Positions 37,801-50,400 of a DNA stretch of 64,000 bases are shown here, one piece after another. Location: NCBI RefSeq assembly GCF_029227915.1, contig NC_079885.1:12595001-12659000 (forward strand), given 5' to 3'. The DNA is from Hydractinia symbiolongicarpus. Its lineage: Eukaryota > Cnidaria > Hydrozoa > Anthoathecata > Hydractiniidae. The notes under the pieces were generated by a model that did not search any database, was not told where the DNA came from, and saw only the letters and a program-made list of their open reading frames with translations. Position 1 is the first letter of the stretch. Each line of letters opens with the position of its first letter. The position numbers were made by a program, and so were the translations under genes.

Positions 37801-39937
37801 AACAAATCTTGATGTGATATGTATACTACTTTCAAATACAACTTTCAAATAATAATCAGTAGGAAATGTTCGTAGACATGCTTTCTCAATTTTTCCTGAG
37901 AAAAAAATAATCTAGCTGGCAAACCTTTTTTTTTGTTCTATTGAGAAATGATCCCCCTTTTTCTGTTGATAAAAGATCCCTGTTTGGTTTTATGCATTAA
38001 TCTTAGGTTTAAGTATTTATGCAAAAAAGCGGCATGAAAGCAGCAGTGGTAAATAATTTATCTTGTGTGCATTTACTTCATTTTTTGTACACGTGTTATA
38101 TTCTTCTCCTAAAGCAATTCACCAACCAAATGAAATGTTCAGGTGAGGCAAAAAAATGTCGACAAAACAACACAAAATGCTACCTTCTTCTTGATATAAC
38201 TGTTGCCAGCTTTCATGAGTCTTTCAACCTCCCCAGCTAAATCACGGCTCATCTCTGATGAACATATGCTAATAACCAAAAAAAGGTAAATTAAAATTCA
38301 GCGAGAAGATATGTAAAGATGAAGAAGATACGATTTTTTACATACCTGCCCAGTGTACATAAAGCAAGACCTTGAACGTATTGTGACGTGTGATTTAAAT
38401 CACTAAAATATAAAGATACCAATAAAACAAAATTTACACGAGTAAATTTTTCTTCAATCAGAATTGTGAAAAACTACTATTCTGAAAAGAAACATGTTGG
38501 CAAATATTTTCTGGTGCAAGTACTGCTGTTATGACACCACATTTCTATGAATTGATACTCTAGCTTAGATTGAATAATTATTTACACGACAACAGATTCA
38601 GAGACCACATTTTACTGGTAAAAAATATCCTTAAAGGTACATTTTAAAAAAAATTTAAAAAAGGATACCTTATAAAAAATCTGAATCAATATGTTGCTTT
38701 TTTCTGCCCACAACAATAGGAATTTTTGTGCATTAGAACTATTATTTATCTTATCACTAAGGGAGCCATATGGATTTGACTATGTCAAATCCATGTGGCT
38801 CTATTTTACCTCCATCATTAATAGCAAATTATATCCACTTTTTGCATTAGCAATTTAAATACACACCCACACACACATTTTGCCCCACTATCAAATTAAA
38901 TCTGTGCCACAAATTTGTACAAATACAGTGATTATAACAATGAATAATTAGTCCCAAACTGGTACACAAGATGATGCCTTAGATATGTGCACAACACAAC
39001 AGGAACGTTCATTCTGATGGACTTATTTGGTCATTTATACAAACAACATACTTTTTTAAACAATTTGTAACTAAGAGATGGACATCTTGTTTTTCATCCA
39101 GCAACATCATAGCACCAAGATAACCCATTCTTTTATCATTAAACTTTTGTGAAGCAATCAGCTTTAAACACTCCAACTGCAATCAAAACATTTGAAAATA
39201 AAATAATTAACAACAAAAGTTTCATTTTAAACAATCAAGCATATAGAAAGCAACAAAGTATGTATGATATTCTGCAACATTTGACTTGCTCACCTGTGAG
39301 CCTGAGTCCTAACTTGTATTGATCCCCCTGTTCCCTATCAACTGTCATCCTACAAGTCTTGATTGTCACCCAAAAATTACACAATATTAGAAAAAACACT
39401 AGGTACTAATATTTAATGTGATGAGCAGTTAGTCCAAACCATGGTTAGCCCATTTTACATGTCTCAATGATAGCAGGCTAAATTTTGCATAAATTACAGA
39501 AATAACACCAATATTTGATCTAATAAAATTTAATTTAATAACTAGGCTATGCCTTTATGTTCAAATTAAAAACTAAACAGTGCCCATAGATTTAATCATT
39601 TGTATACATAAATCTTAAGAAAGAGACTAGGGCTTAGGTTTTGCTTTATTTTAACTCATCCTTATTTACAAGTGCATCATAACAAACACAAGAAAACAGA
39701 ACAGAAGATGATGTAAAGGTAAAATATAAAACTTACTTGACCAAAATGTGCTGGATACCCAAGCATGTGAATATAAAGTAACTTTGCAACATTTCGTCCT
39801 CGAACGTCATTATCTTCTTCCCTGAAAGATGTACGTATTAGTGCACATTCTTTCGTGATGACATCGCGCTCATCCTGAGCTGTTCTTGCAGCTCTGATAG
39901 AACGAATCAAATCTCTGAGTTTTACATTAGATGGCAT
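28855..39937 (-). CDS. AP1G1: AP-1 complex subunit gamma (gamma-adaptin), 19 coding exons, complete
   Basis: This is the large subunit of the AP-1 clathrin adaptor, acting at the trans-Golgi network and endosomes. Exons in coding order: 39737-39937, 39052-39176, 38346-38402, 38184-38268, 37591-37687, 37409-37485, 37032-37127, 36443-36523, 35081-35179, 34855-34910, 34089-34202, 33446-33641, 32821-32943, 31920-32009, 30591-31119, 30343-30462, 29528-29691, 29316-29414, 28855-28959. They total 2514 nt, all phases agree, giving 837 aa (human about 822). The adaptin solenoid spans 1 to about 580: [89 protein letters not shown]. The hinge has clathrin-box-like LLDLLGD (628-634) and LMDLLGD (657-663) and a third DLLGM near 687. 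The gamma-ear spans about 715-837: [31 protein letters not shown], and ends in NFPSALYQY. Most donors are GTAAG- or GTATG-like; exon 18 uses GTTGTT and exon 7 GTCTGT. Retention of the intron after exon 15 would add 16 codons and a stop, a possible short isoform. Confidence 0.95.
32181..32807. repeat. 17-bp minisatellite, about 36 copies, in an AP1G1 intron
   Basis: The unit is GTTAAGTGGAGAACATT with sparse variants (AAGAGGAGAAAATT; GTGGACAACA near the right edge). The array fills most of the 811-bp intron between exons 13 and 14 (32010-32820). It ends only about 14 bases from the exon 13 donor. Variant units recur at multiples of 17 (about 8-10 units apart), indicating block duplications. The units most diverged from consensus are at the exon-13 side (32700-32807). 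Confidence 0.97.
35314..36138. mobile_element. 825-bp MITE with TAA target duplication, in an AP1G1 intron
   Basis: Terminal inverted repeats of about 40 bp: the left starts AGTCCCGAATAGACGGAACA and the right, reverse complemented, starts AGGCCCGAAAAGACAGAACA. Both continue into ATTTTGNAGATCAATTTT. TAA flanks each side (35311-35313 and 36139-36141), as in PIF/Harbinger insertions. Inside is a further perfect palindrome at about 35461-35508 (arms AAATTGATCTAATAAAATCA, two-base centre). No ORF. It lies between exons 8 and 9. Confidence 0.85.
38763..38801. repeat. 18-bp hairpin with one mismatch in an AP1G1 intron
   Basis: GAGCCATATGGATTTGAC (38763-38780) pairs with GTCAAATCCATGTGGCTC (38784-38801) across a three-base loop, with a single mismatch. 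It has no coding content. Confidence 0.85.
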
Positions 39938-40324
39938 ATTAATTTTTTCTCTATATCTAAACTAAACAAAAAGTACTTCACACAAAATTTCTATTCACAA
40001 TTGAATATACGGTCTTGGTCATGAATGGCGTGCAATCACACATGCACACCTCCACAAACACCATGTGAAATTCGGGTGTACTCTTTATCACATGCCTTGT
40101 TCTACTTTGTACACACGCCAAGCAGAACTGAGCTATTTTAGAGTAATCCCTTACCCAAACTTTACCCAATACATAATTGTTCTTCAGTGTTAAAATGTAT
40201 CTCTAAAATGTATTTCTATTAAATACCCACCTTCATTAAAATTGCTGATGTGAGATACATTTCAAATGTTTTGCCTCGGATTTGCGTCAACAATATTTTT
40301 TTTATTTTTTAGCTGGCAAAAAAT

Positions 40325-41140
40325 TTCGTCGTTAACCTCGTATTGATCTTCTTAAGACGATGACAAATGGAAATGAAGTACAACTCCTATTGACCTACCT
40401 TCCCGATGGTGTACTTCTTAAGTTAATAGTTCTGTCCCAACTAGCTCTTTATGTTTTATGGTAAACTAATTAGGAAGTAAGTTGTACACATGCTATTTAT
40501 GAACTGAAGGTCAAGGCATCATTAAGTTGAATATCGCAGAATTCGCTGGTGACATGCTTTAAAAATGCTTGTCACAAGCACAGTTTAATGCAAAGCAAAA
40601 TTGTACAGGAGACTCAATTGTTAGAGTCTTCGCAGAACATCTCTTCTCACAAAACCAAGGGCAGGGCTGACTTATTGCCTGCTGTGTTGTGTGGGAGACA
40701 GAACTTCTGGAGATTTTTTTAATATGATATACAATTTTTTCGATTATTATTACTAAACATATTTGATTTCTCTTTCCCCTTTTTAAAAAGATTTTTTAAA
40801 CTTTATTGAACATGTTTTTTCTTTGGTATTATTACATCACGAGAACATTCGTCCGAAAGCTGTATTGAGGTACAGGACACCTAACCTCTCCAATGCTCTG
40901 GTTATATTTAACTTGCATGGGTGCGCACTCTTCTTGCAGTATTCTCTGTGATGATGAAGGTCGGACTCACTTGTGGCATGGTTCAAAATGGTCTTGCATC
41001 TTTCGTTCGAGTCTTAGAGCATAAGAGTATCAGCATGAAGGAAAGGGGTCAACTTTAATGTTCTCTATACCATATGTTCTTCATAATAACACCATTCATT
41101 TAAATTTCACAACAAAATTACGTCGGCAATTTTTTAATAT
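40325..41140. repeat. Dispersed repeat, uninterrupted copy (empty insertion site at 40353)
   Basis: This copy is colinear with 53145-53173 joined to 55280-55625 (shared TTGATC...TAAGACGATGACAAATGG, TATTTA.GAACTGAAGGTCA.GGCATCATTA, GGTGACATGCTTT). Its right half (40668-41140) matches 56060-56530 in reverse orientation. Position 40353-40355 (TAA) is the site that is occupied by a 2.1-kb transposon in the other copy. A weakly coding-like stretch reads toward lower coordinates at about 41020-40820, but it is interrupted in this copy. Confidence 0.85.
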
Positions 41141-41464
41141 TACGTCGGCAATCCGCGCTGCTGCTCTCCTGAATGTAATAATTGCAAGCCAAAATCATAA
41201 GCTAGGCGTGCAATACTGATCACACGCCTTTATTAGTGTAGGCGTACGTACCACCACACGTGGGTGCGAATATTCATGACCAAGACTGAATATAGATACA
41301 TAACTTAATAACAAATTTCAAGTTACGTATTTTGTAACTTTCTATTCTTACAACTGTTTTTTTATTAGTGTATGTTCCAAAAGAATTTTCTAAATACATA
41401 AACGGATGACCCACCATTACATTTTCAACACAAACTGTAAAGAAACATGGGCTTTTGAGAAGGA

Positions 41465-41551
41465 TCAACAGATAACAGATAATTTTGTCTCTGGGATGTC
41501 AACTTTTGTGTCTCTCATCTTAATAGCACGATCTAACAATGCTTTACACAA
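41465..41551 (-). CDS. Candidate terminal exon of an unidentified gene
   Basis: A pyrimidine-rich tract ending TTGTTTCAG precedes a 28-codon open stretch reading LCKALLDRAIKMRDTKVDIP and ending in a stop at 41465. The polarity-patterned residues and clean acceptor look like a real exon. However, I do not recognise the family, I could not find upstream exons on this strand within the window, and the next 300 bases up are repeat. It may be a fragment or a chance open frame. Confidence 0.25.
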   Translation of the reverse strand: MCKALLDRAIKMRDTKVDIPETKLSVIC

Positions 41552-41826
41552 CTGAAACAAATAGAGTAGGAAGTTATGAAAAAGGTAAAAAACTACCACT
41601 TTGTTATATAGAGACGTGTTATATACCACATTCCAATGCCAGCAGTTAGGCAAAATGTTCTGGTAAGCATATGTGCCAGAACTGTTATATCAGACATTAC
41701 TTTTTTCTTCTCTTTTTTACTTTCTACAAGGAAAAGAAAAAGTCCTATTTTGACTAAGCAGAAATTTCCACTTTTCCAAAGTAAATCACCTTATATTAAC
41801 TAACTGAAACTTTGATAAATTTAATA

Positions 41827-42993
41827 TCGTAATTTCCGGTATATAACTCGAACATCGTATAACCCGCAGCTCAGCTTTTTAAGGGAGTTATAAACTAGAT
41901 GCTATCAGATAGCCCGCACCTTCTTATAATCCGAATAAAATTTCAATCGATGTGTTTTACTTACCCGCACCTTTGCATAACTCGCATCGTGTTAAGAAAA
42001 AAATTCAGCGTATTTTTACTTACCCTAATGATTTTATAAACTTGTGCGTATGTTTTGTTTTTTTCATGGTGGAGACAAGTGGGGGACGTTTAAACTCGTG
42101 AACCCCAAACACGAGAACTGAGTGTCTGAACTAGCGACTCTCTCAGTCTTAACTTTCTTGTCTCTGATTGCCGAAATAATAATGAATTAAAATTAATTTG
42201 ACAATGCTCTTTTCCTTTTATTTGTAGACATTTGTTTAAGCCAATAATAACACTTACTTCCTGCGATTAAACAAACAAACAAACAAAATAAAAAAACCCA
42301 TGCTATCAGGTTATAAATCTAAAGTAAAATCTCTGTTTTTTATGTATATTTAAGTTTTTTTGGTATAAAAATAAACAAAATAATAATTATCATGGATTGT
42401 CTGTAACAGCGATGTACCAAACGTTTTTTACTGTTTATAGAATTTTGTTATCTATTTATATCCCAGCAATCACAGTGTGAATGATAAAATGAGTGGCGGC
42501 AACGAGGAGGAGATAGTTGCGTGTGTCTCAATTGTATTTTATATTTATATTTATTTTTGATATTCTCAGTGGCCACCTGTTGCTCGAAGGTAGCGAAGAT
42601 AAAAAAAGAAAATTATTATTTATACTTTAATTCTAACTTTTTTTAATATTTTTAACAGGAATTAATAATTAAGTCCTGGGCACTAGGTTGTGAAATACGC
42701 GTCAATTAAACCTAAAAATGATACCTGCTATATTGCTCTATTACCAGAAGCAAATCATTTCAATGTGCTCAATGTGATTGCAACGATATAAATAGATTAG
42801 AATTACATTCAACACAAAAGAAAAATGATCTCCAGAATTGTATTTCAGAGAGAGCTTGTAATATTAGCACTGGCAAGCAATAGAAATTTAAAGCAATTTC
42901 ACTGTGTGAAAAAAATTAAATCATGTAGTTAAAGTAAGATTACGTAGATATAGGATGGCGCATGCAGTTATATTAATGTACGCATTTTATCCC
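41827..42993. mobile_element. TA-inserting DNA element, copy 1, right end missing
   Basis: It starts CGTAATTTCCGGTATATAAC and is colinear with 51161-52960 (minus the nested insertion there). Shared landmarks: CGTATAACCCGCAGCTCAGC, GATGTGTTTTACTTACCC, GTGAACCCCAAACACGAGAA, TTAAGTCCTGGGCACTAGGT and GTACGCATTTTATCCC. At 42994 the similarity stops abruptly, so the last roughly 110 bp and the right terminal repeat are absent. No ORF is preserved between the two copies; it is non-autonomous. Confidence 0.85.
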
Positions 42994-45900
42994 ACATATG
43001 ATCTTTGAAGTTCCCATGGCAATGGTGTTGCTTAATGTAATCAGAAAAAAATCCCCCATTTTTAGAATGGTTAATTTCAAATTTCAAATTTCTTTGTTTA
43101 TCTACCTCTTTAGTAATTCTGCTTTGTTTGTATAGATTCGCACCTAAGTTCTTCAATATTTCTGGTAACAATCTCAAATGCAATAAAATAATCATCAATT
43201 GAAGTTTGTTAAAGTTAGCTTTTTCATTGTAAGGAACAGATTTGTGATAGTTATTTGTTTTGTTTCTTATTTCATCAAAATTTTGCTTGTTGAAAATAAA
43301 TGAACTCAGTTTTCATGCATTAAAAAAATAATCTTTTCTGACATTCACCTCTCTCAAGTAAAGCCTTCTTTATTTTGTAGATTAAAACTAATCATGCGGT
43401 GGTAATAATATAATAAGTACAATATGCTTCGCAAAAATGTGACTTTTTGTCACAAACCCAAAAGCACCACAATTTTCGGGATGTTTTTGTGTTAATTTAA
43501 AACATATCCATGATCAAAAATTCATTTTAAAATAGTTATGTTTCAAATAAAAACCATTCATAAAAGTCTCAACTCATTTTAACACTTTATCAAATTTGTT
43601 TCAGTTCAAATGGTTTCAAAATAGAATATATGGTACTGCATGATACCAATGTTTGATTTTGTAGTACATAGAATTTGCAAAAATACCACAGGAGTTTTTG
43701 TACATTTTAATACCTGTAGGATATGAGCATAATATTCTTTTTACTTCTACATAAGTTTATTTTCATTTCTCATGGAAATACGTTTTAAAAAATGATGTTA
43801 ATTTGATAAGATCCTCCCTATTTTTAATGCACTTAAATATGTAAGTCTACAATGCAGGGTGGTTTTGTTGCTCTACCGTATAAGTAGTACCAAGAAATAA
43901 ACTTTATACAAAAAATATCATCTTTTAAAGAAACATTTTTGAAAGGTTCCCAGTCGCTGGTATTCTGCAGTACAAAAATCTAATATATTTCAACATACTT
44001 ACTACAAACTAGATATTAGCAACATGATATAAAAATAAAAGAAGTACAAATAAGGCACTCTAACTATTTGCAATAACCAAAGCTCAGAAAGACTAACTCA
44101 CCCTAAAAAAACAAAGCAACTGTAACTCTTTTTAAAAAAACCTGTTAAAGAGCTCTGGGGCGCAAATGTTTTCGGTTTACATAAATTCAGGTAAATCGGG
44201 CAGCAAAAGTCTAGTTTGACTCAACAAGGTACAAAGAACAGAACGTTGGTGCAGCTCTTCTATTTGGATGTCTTTTTTTCTTTCTATAAATTTCTTCCAC
44301 TCTCGAATTGAGAATCTAGCACTAAGTTTTCAAATAGAAAAATCTTCTTTTAAAATAACTTTTTAATTCTTCACCTGAGGATTATTTTGGCTATTGTAAC
44401 AAAAGAGGAACTACTCAAACAAATATATAATAGTCAAATTTGATCTGTAAAAATTCTAGTTGTGATGTATATGATAAGCGCCATTATGATTTTTTAATTG
44501 GCAAGAAAGGAGCCCTGCTAGTACGAGGCTAACTATTGAAGTGAGGAATACACCCTTTGTTGTTTTTCACTTTTTGATATTAGGAAGGCATGTAAGTGAC
44601 TGAATATCATCCCAAAATCAAAAGTGAAAAGGGTTATTGGAAAAGGTCAAAGGCTTGTTACTAAACAGGAATGTATATATAAATAGGCTTTTAAGGAAGA
44701 TTAATAGTAAGAACATAACTTCCAACCTCATTCCAAGCGCATTCTCTTTTTTATATCTGGGTGGCAAGATATTTGTCTCCCCGTCCTGATATAAAAAAGA
44801 GACAACAGGCACTGAGAATTAGGCTGCATAACAGCTGTATTTTACTTTCATATGGAAATTCTCACAAATGTGTTTATGAACAGCGCTGTAATGGCGTCAA
44901 TATGAATATTACTTTGCAGTCTTATGGATGAGTAAAGAAATGATTGCAAGTAAAAAATAATATTCTTAGCTTTAGAGAGAATTATAAGAGAATTCATATA
45001 CTGGCCCAATAATTTGAGGTTTGGGTTCTCATAAAAATGATGTGTGTATTTTCTGTTTTGTTTCAATAATCTTTCTACACTGTCTTATGTCAAGCAAATA
45101 TTGTTAAACTAGTCGGTGGCCTGTGGATAAATCTACAGATTCACCTGTCCTTTATTTACCGCATTTCACGTGTCTCTTTACTGCAGTCACCCATTGCATG
45201 ACAGACAAACTTATACGGAATTAGAATATAGATTTCACTTTTGATCCATAAAACATTTAATTTAAAAAAGAATTAAAAGCTGTACGCTTACCAAACACAT
45301 TCTATACAAGAACAGTGTTTTCAATTAATTCTGCAAAAGCAGTTATGATCACGTTTGCTTCATACCTTGGTTTACTTTATTTGTTTACATTTTTCTGGCA
45401 TCCGCTGAACTAGATCGTTTCCAAGAGAAAGGTTGCCATTAGTGCTAAAGGTAGCACATGTCTTAAAAATGACAAAAAAGAATGCAATATTTTTAAAATA
45501 ATTATTAAATTCTGTAATAGTTTAATATTATCTACAACATGAGAAAATGATTTTTTGAGGCGGAAGGTCCCCTTTAAATTTCATATCTCTGATTCCCACC
45601 AAAATGTCATAAATTGTGTCAATATCCTAGGAACTACCTAACATGATAGTAGAAAGCTAAAACATTGGTATAAGTCATTTTAAAAGCACCAAGAGGTTGA
45701 ACTGGACTCTCAAAATTGATCCATCCTAAAAAGGCACTGGGCACCATATCAGGCAGGCGTCACAAATATTTAGTTTTAGAGTCACCAGACTAACCACAAT
45801 TTTTTATATACAGAGTTGAAAGACATGGAACAACAAAAAATATTTATGTTCATTGTTTCCTCCCAGCCATTATTCACCATTATAATCGTGCTTCAATTTA

Positions 45901-46763
45901 AAATGCCTGTAATGAGTGCCAAGGGTCTCAAGAACTAGTTTAAAATGGCATGTGAAAGCTATCAGTGTGTAATTGCAGGATTGTCCCAGTCTGCAAATAT
46001 CTTGTGACATTTTTTAACAAATTACAGGTCCGTATTTTTTAGGATAACCATTATGATTCAAGCAAAAACAAGCAGTAAGTTCTTCATAAATCGGGGGTAA
46101 ATTTCTCATAAAATCTTTGTTTTCTAACTTCAAACCAGACATATTGTGTAGTTTTTTGGTGGGTTTTTGCTAATTTAGCTTTACTTTACTTCAGATACTT
46201 GAAGTTCTTGTTTAATCAAAGCTTCTTCTGTGAGAGTTTGACCATGAAAAGTCTGTGTTTTTCCTCAACTGTGGTACCACATGACATTCCAACTGGGATA
46301 ATAGTTGGACACAATTTTGGACTAATTTTCTAGTTTTTATTTGCTGGCCAACCAACCAAAAGTATTATTAAGGCTCAAATGTCTCTAAACCAGATATCTG
46401 TGCCTTGGCCTTCTCCATCTCTCAGCTGTAAATTTGTGCATTATAGGTTACATTTAGTACAAATATACCTAGTAATTCTGTAGAAAATGCACAGCAGAAA
46501 ATCATATTGGCGAAACTTTACAATTGACTCTTCAAAAATCAAAAACTAAAATTACCTGGTTGCATGGCCAGGCAGCTATATACAAAATTACATTCTTTGA
46601 TATCAAATCTTACCATAATCCATACTTTGCACATGTGCAATGAATTACAAAACTTTTGACCTAAACTTCCGTGGCTGCGCGGCTGCAGGGTCATCCAAGA
46701 TCAAAGAATTGCATACTATTTGACATTGCAATAAATTCACCATGACGTCATAAAAATGAAACA
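42994..46763. other. Intergenic region, no supported gene
   Basis: AT-rich sequence. A 76-residue open frame on the minus strand (42968-43198) straddles the broken end of the repeat copy and is probably chance. A roughly 100-base block at 46205-46305 resembles 47740-47842 in the same orientation (shared TGTTTAAT.AA, GTTTGAC.ATG and ACATTCCAACTG), a diverged direct repeat around the pseudogene at 46764-47410. Confidence 0.55.
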
Positions 46764-47410
46764 ATGCAATGTGCATTACCATTATTAACATTCACGCAGA
46801 AGCAACGAACGCATCTTTTAACATCACTGGTAATTATGTCAAAATTATGCATCGTCAAAAATCAATGTGAAGCAAAATGGACCCAGTTACACAAAAGATT
46901 AATTGAAAAAGAATTAGCATACAAATACATCTTTGAAGAGCAATTAAATTACTTTTTCGAACTGAGCGCTAAATCTATTGGCACTAATGTAGGATACTTT
47001 GCACTGTCCGTATTAACAACCATTTTATACAACCAGTCATAAAAGATGGTCAATCAAGATAAAAAATAGGTATAATATCAAGTTAAACTTATATAATTGT
47101 TGGTCCACATGGCACTGGCAAAATCCCAGCATTCAAAGTCGGGGTAAGAGAGCCCCTATAAAAGGGGGCTAAATTGTGTACAGTCAGCCAAGCTGCTGTC
47201 AGAGAAGTCTGACAAATATATCGCAAATCCAGAAATTTTTTAACATCTTGATCGCCTGTTCAAAAAAGACGACGAAAATTTTATTGGAAAGCCACAAATG
47301 TGTAAACATTTTCTGGCAAAAAATGCAACTACAACTTTGCTACAGAACCGAAAAGAACTATTTATGAAGAAGATGATGATGATATCTATCTATGTCTATC
47401 TATTCTGGCA
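46764..47410 (+). pseudogene. Decayed P-loop protein remnant, possibly DUF3987-like
   Basis: The first open frame (46764-47042) contains ELAYKYIFEEQLNYFFELSA and SIGTNVGYFALSVLTTI. After a break, another frame shows VGPHGTGKIPAFKVGVREPL at about 47098-47157, which resembles a Walker A loop followed by the PALK..L.PL pattern of DUF3987-type proteins. A third frame near 47180-47370 reads SEKSDKYIANPEIF, then FKKDDENFIGKPQMCKHFLA. Three fragments in different frames but in sensible order suggest a dead gene, probably of mobile origin. The family assignment rests on memory of the pattern only. Confidence 0.4.
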
Positions 47411-50400
47411 GGTTCTTGATCCTAAGCATGAAAACAATCATCACTTCTCTTTTTCAACAAGTTAAAGAAATGGAAAGCTTATTTGTAATGAACATGTGAC
47501 TGTGCTAAAATTACAGTATATTGCATCAATGAATTTAATTCTTTTTTGAGGTTGGGTTTGTGTCATAACACTGGTTGAACCAATCATTAAGCAGCCATTA
47601 TGAAATGGTACACACATGCCGTAATCATAATGTTTTCGTGGTGAAACCTTCATAAATACAAGACTGGATTTTTCAAGGAATTCTTTTTTTTACAGTCAAA
47701 TCTGCCATTTAGAGACATTTTAATGCCGTTTTGCTTGTAAATTCTGTTTAATTAAGGTTTCTGCTGTAAAGGTTTGACTGAGAAAATTCCACTTTGTACC
47801 CCAAAGGAGAGCACAAAGGAGAACATTCCAACTGCAAGAATAGAAAAGCCACAACAAAAACACAATAATCAAGTGAAAAAGCTTTTACCAATGGAGCTTG
47901 GTCATAAGATAAAAATGATCAAATTAAATAAATGTCTTTGCATCGCATTTAATGCTATATGGCTATAAATATGAAATATATATATAAAGGGTAGGGTTTA
48001 GGTTTGAAGGTATAGCTATATTATTGCATCCTTTGGTATATGGTCCACCTCGAAAAACATCATCTAACAAACAGAAAATCATCTTTTTGATCACAACCAG
48101 AAAAACAGATACAATTAATTACACAATAATCTTACTTCTCAACTACATTTTAAGACCTTCTTAGTAATATATTTTTACTTCTTAGTACTTAGTTATCCAC
48201 TGTATTTCCGCCTCTGCAGACGCCATCTTTGAACTTACCGTAATGTTATCTAAAGCTATGACTAAAGGTTCTGCAAGTGTCAATAAATAAACAAATGCTT
48301 TTTGTTTTCCGCACACTGCAAAAAGTTAGCGGGAAAGGCAATTTTATCATGGTTTGGCAATACTTTGTAAAAAACCTAACACGTAGTATTAGCTAGCTAG
48401 CTATTTTATTATAAGTTTGACAAGCCACATTCTATTTTCTCTCGTAGCCATATAATGTTCTTCTGCTTTAAAAATATTACCACTCTTTTCAGTGTTAGCT
48501 AGTTGCTAGCTAGCTAGTTGTTTTGATTTCAGAAGAATGATTGGCATCATAATGTGCACGCTCTTTTGTAGGTTGAAAAGCAGGATCGACATAGGGTAAA
48601 ATGGATATTATTGACATTTAAGGATTTTTTTTTGGAAACGTAATATCAAAAAGCAACTGGAATACACTTGATCATAGTGCCGTGTTTTGCCTGCACGCAC
48701 AGATATGGAGGTAACTTTTCCGCTTAGTTTGTTTACATTTTTACCCCCCATTTCTGCGCGCGCATGGGGCATTACGTAATCACTTAGATTATTGCTGACG
48801 ACATAGTCGTTTGCAGCGGCAATTCCTCAGCAATAATTTGCAGATGCGAGAAAGTGAAGAGTCACCAATTTTGAAAATATTATTTTTTTAAAGCTTTGTC
48901 TGTCTTACTTACCCTTTAAATATCAGTCTTTTTCAGGAGATAATCCAAACAGTTCTCTTCTAAAATAAATACTAAGCAGGTCCCAAAGCTTGTGCATGAA
49001 TAAAATAATATCACAAATCAATTCAGATCAGTAGCAAAGTAATTAATTTTATTTATCAAGAAACACAATAAATGGCAAAATAGATGGCTACCGAAAGTCC
49101 TCAAAATCATGGTGCACATTTCTTTTCCAAAATGTCAGGCTAGGATTTTAGATTAAAACAATACGTATTTTGTTTAGAACAATAAGAAAATAATGGCCAG
49201 CCTGGTTAAAATTTTAGTATTCTTATAAGAACGTGCATATTAAAGAAGATAACCGAATGCCTTAAACGGGTACGTCAGTTATTCACTCTCGTCTCCCTAA
49301 TATATGAAAAACGCAAAAAACCTGGAGGTCATGGGTCAGTCATTTATTCAAAAAATGTGAGATAGCGAAATCTAGCTCAATCAATATTCCGGACCAGAAT
49401 TGGGTCTGGGAATTTTTTGAGTTCATGGAAGAAAAGTGTTTCTCACTTTGAAAAAGAAGTGTTTTGGACAGAAGAGAAGATTTCAGAGGAAAGAAGAGAA
49501 GTGTTTTAACTAGGAAGAGAAGTGTTTTTATTAAGAAGGGAAGTGAGCCATAGCGGCCATCGTAGATTTAATTGAAGATAATTTCTTCATTTGACAAAGC
49601 AATTGGAAACCATAGCAGGTCCGAATTTAATGGATTTTCTTTATGCCGCAAAATGAGTGAGCAACAAAGATAGCCTCGACAGTTTTTTGCCGCCGCGAAA
49701 CGAAACCGCAGCAGCAATTGCCGATTGCAAGGGCTGAGAATCACAGTGTAACTATACAATACCATATACAAGATTTACACAATAAGGTCACATGACTATA
49801 AACAAATAGGAAAAACACTTTCCTTTTAACAACCAAGACACAACATGTGCAAGCAGCGAATTAACTATAATAATATTGTATTATATACCCCTGCAGTCAC
49901 TACTAGAACCTTATCGCCTGTAGTTGAGTTGAGAAAAGAATCAACCTCATGTTTCTGTTTTTTTTGAAAGTTCAGCAAACAAAAATCAAACTAGGCCCCT
50001 TCACTACTCGCTCACATTCTAATTCGTGATAGGTGTAAGTCAACAGAGTTCAGTTGCATAGTAGTTCACCATTTGGAACCATGCCACAAGTTCCCTATTG
50101 CTGATTACTACAAGTAGAATGCGCGCCCATGCGCCTGTGCCCTGTGTGAGACACACAGCTTTCAGATAAGTTTTTCTTTAAATTGAATGTAACGTTAAAT
50201 TAATAAATAAATTTATCAGAAACATTTGTGTTTAAATCTACGAAAAAGTCACATTTTCGTGATAATAGTTTTTAAAAAAGAAAACACAATATAAAAATCT
50301 AGCAAATTAATCCTCATTTTCCTCTTCCATTGATTTCAAGTCCAATGAGATTAAAACAGCCAAATTAATATCTTTAACATTAGAAACCTTTTGTGTTTTT

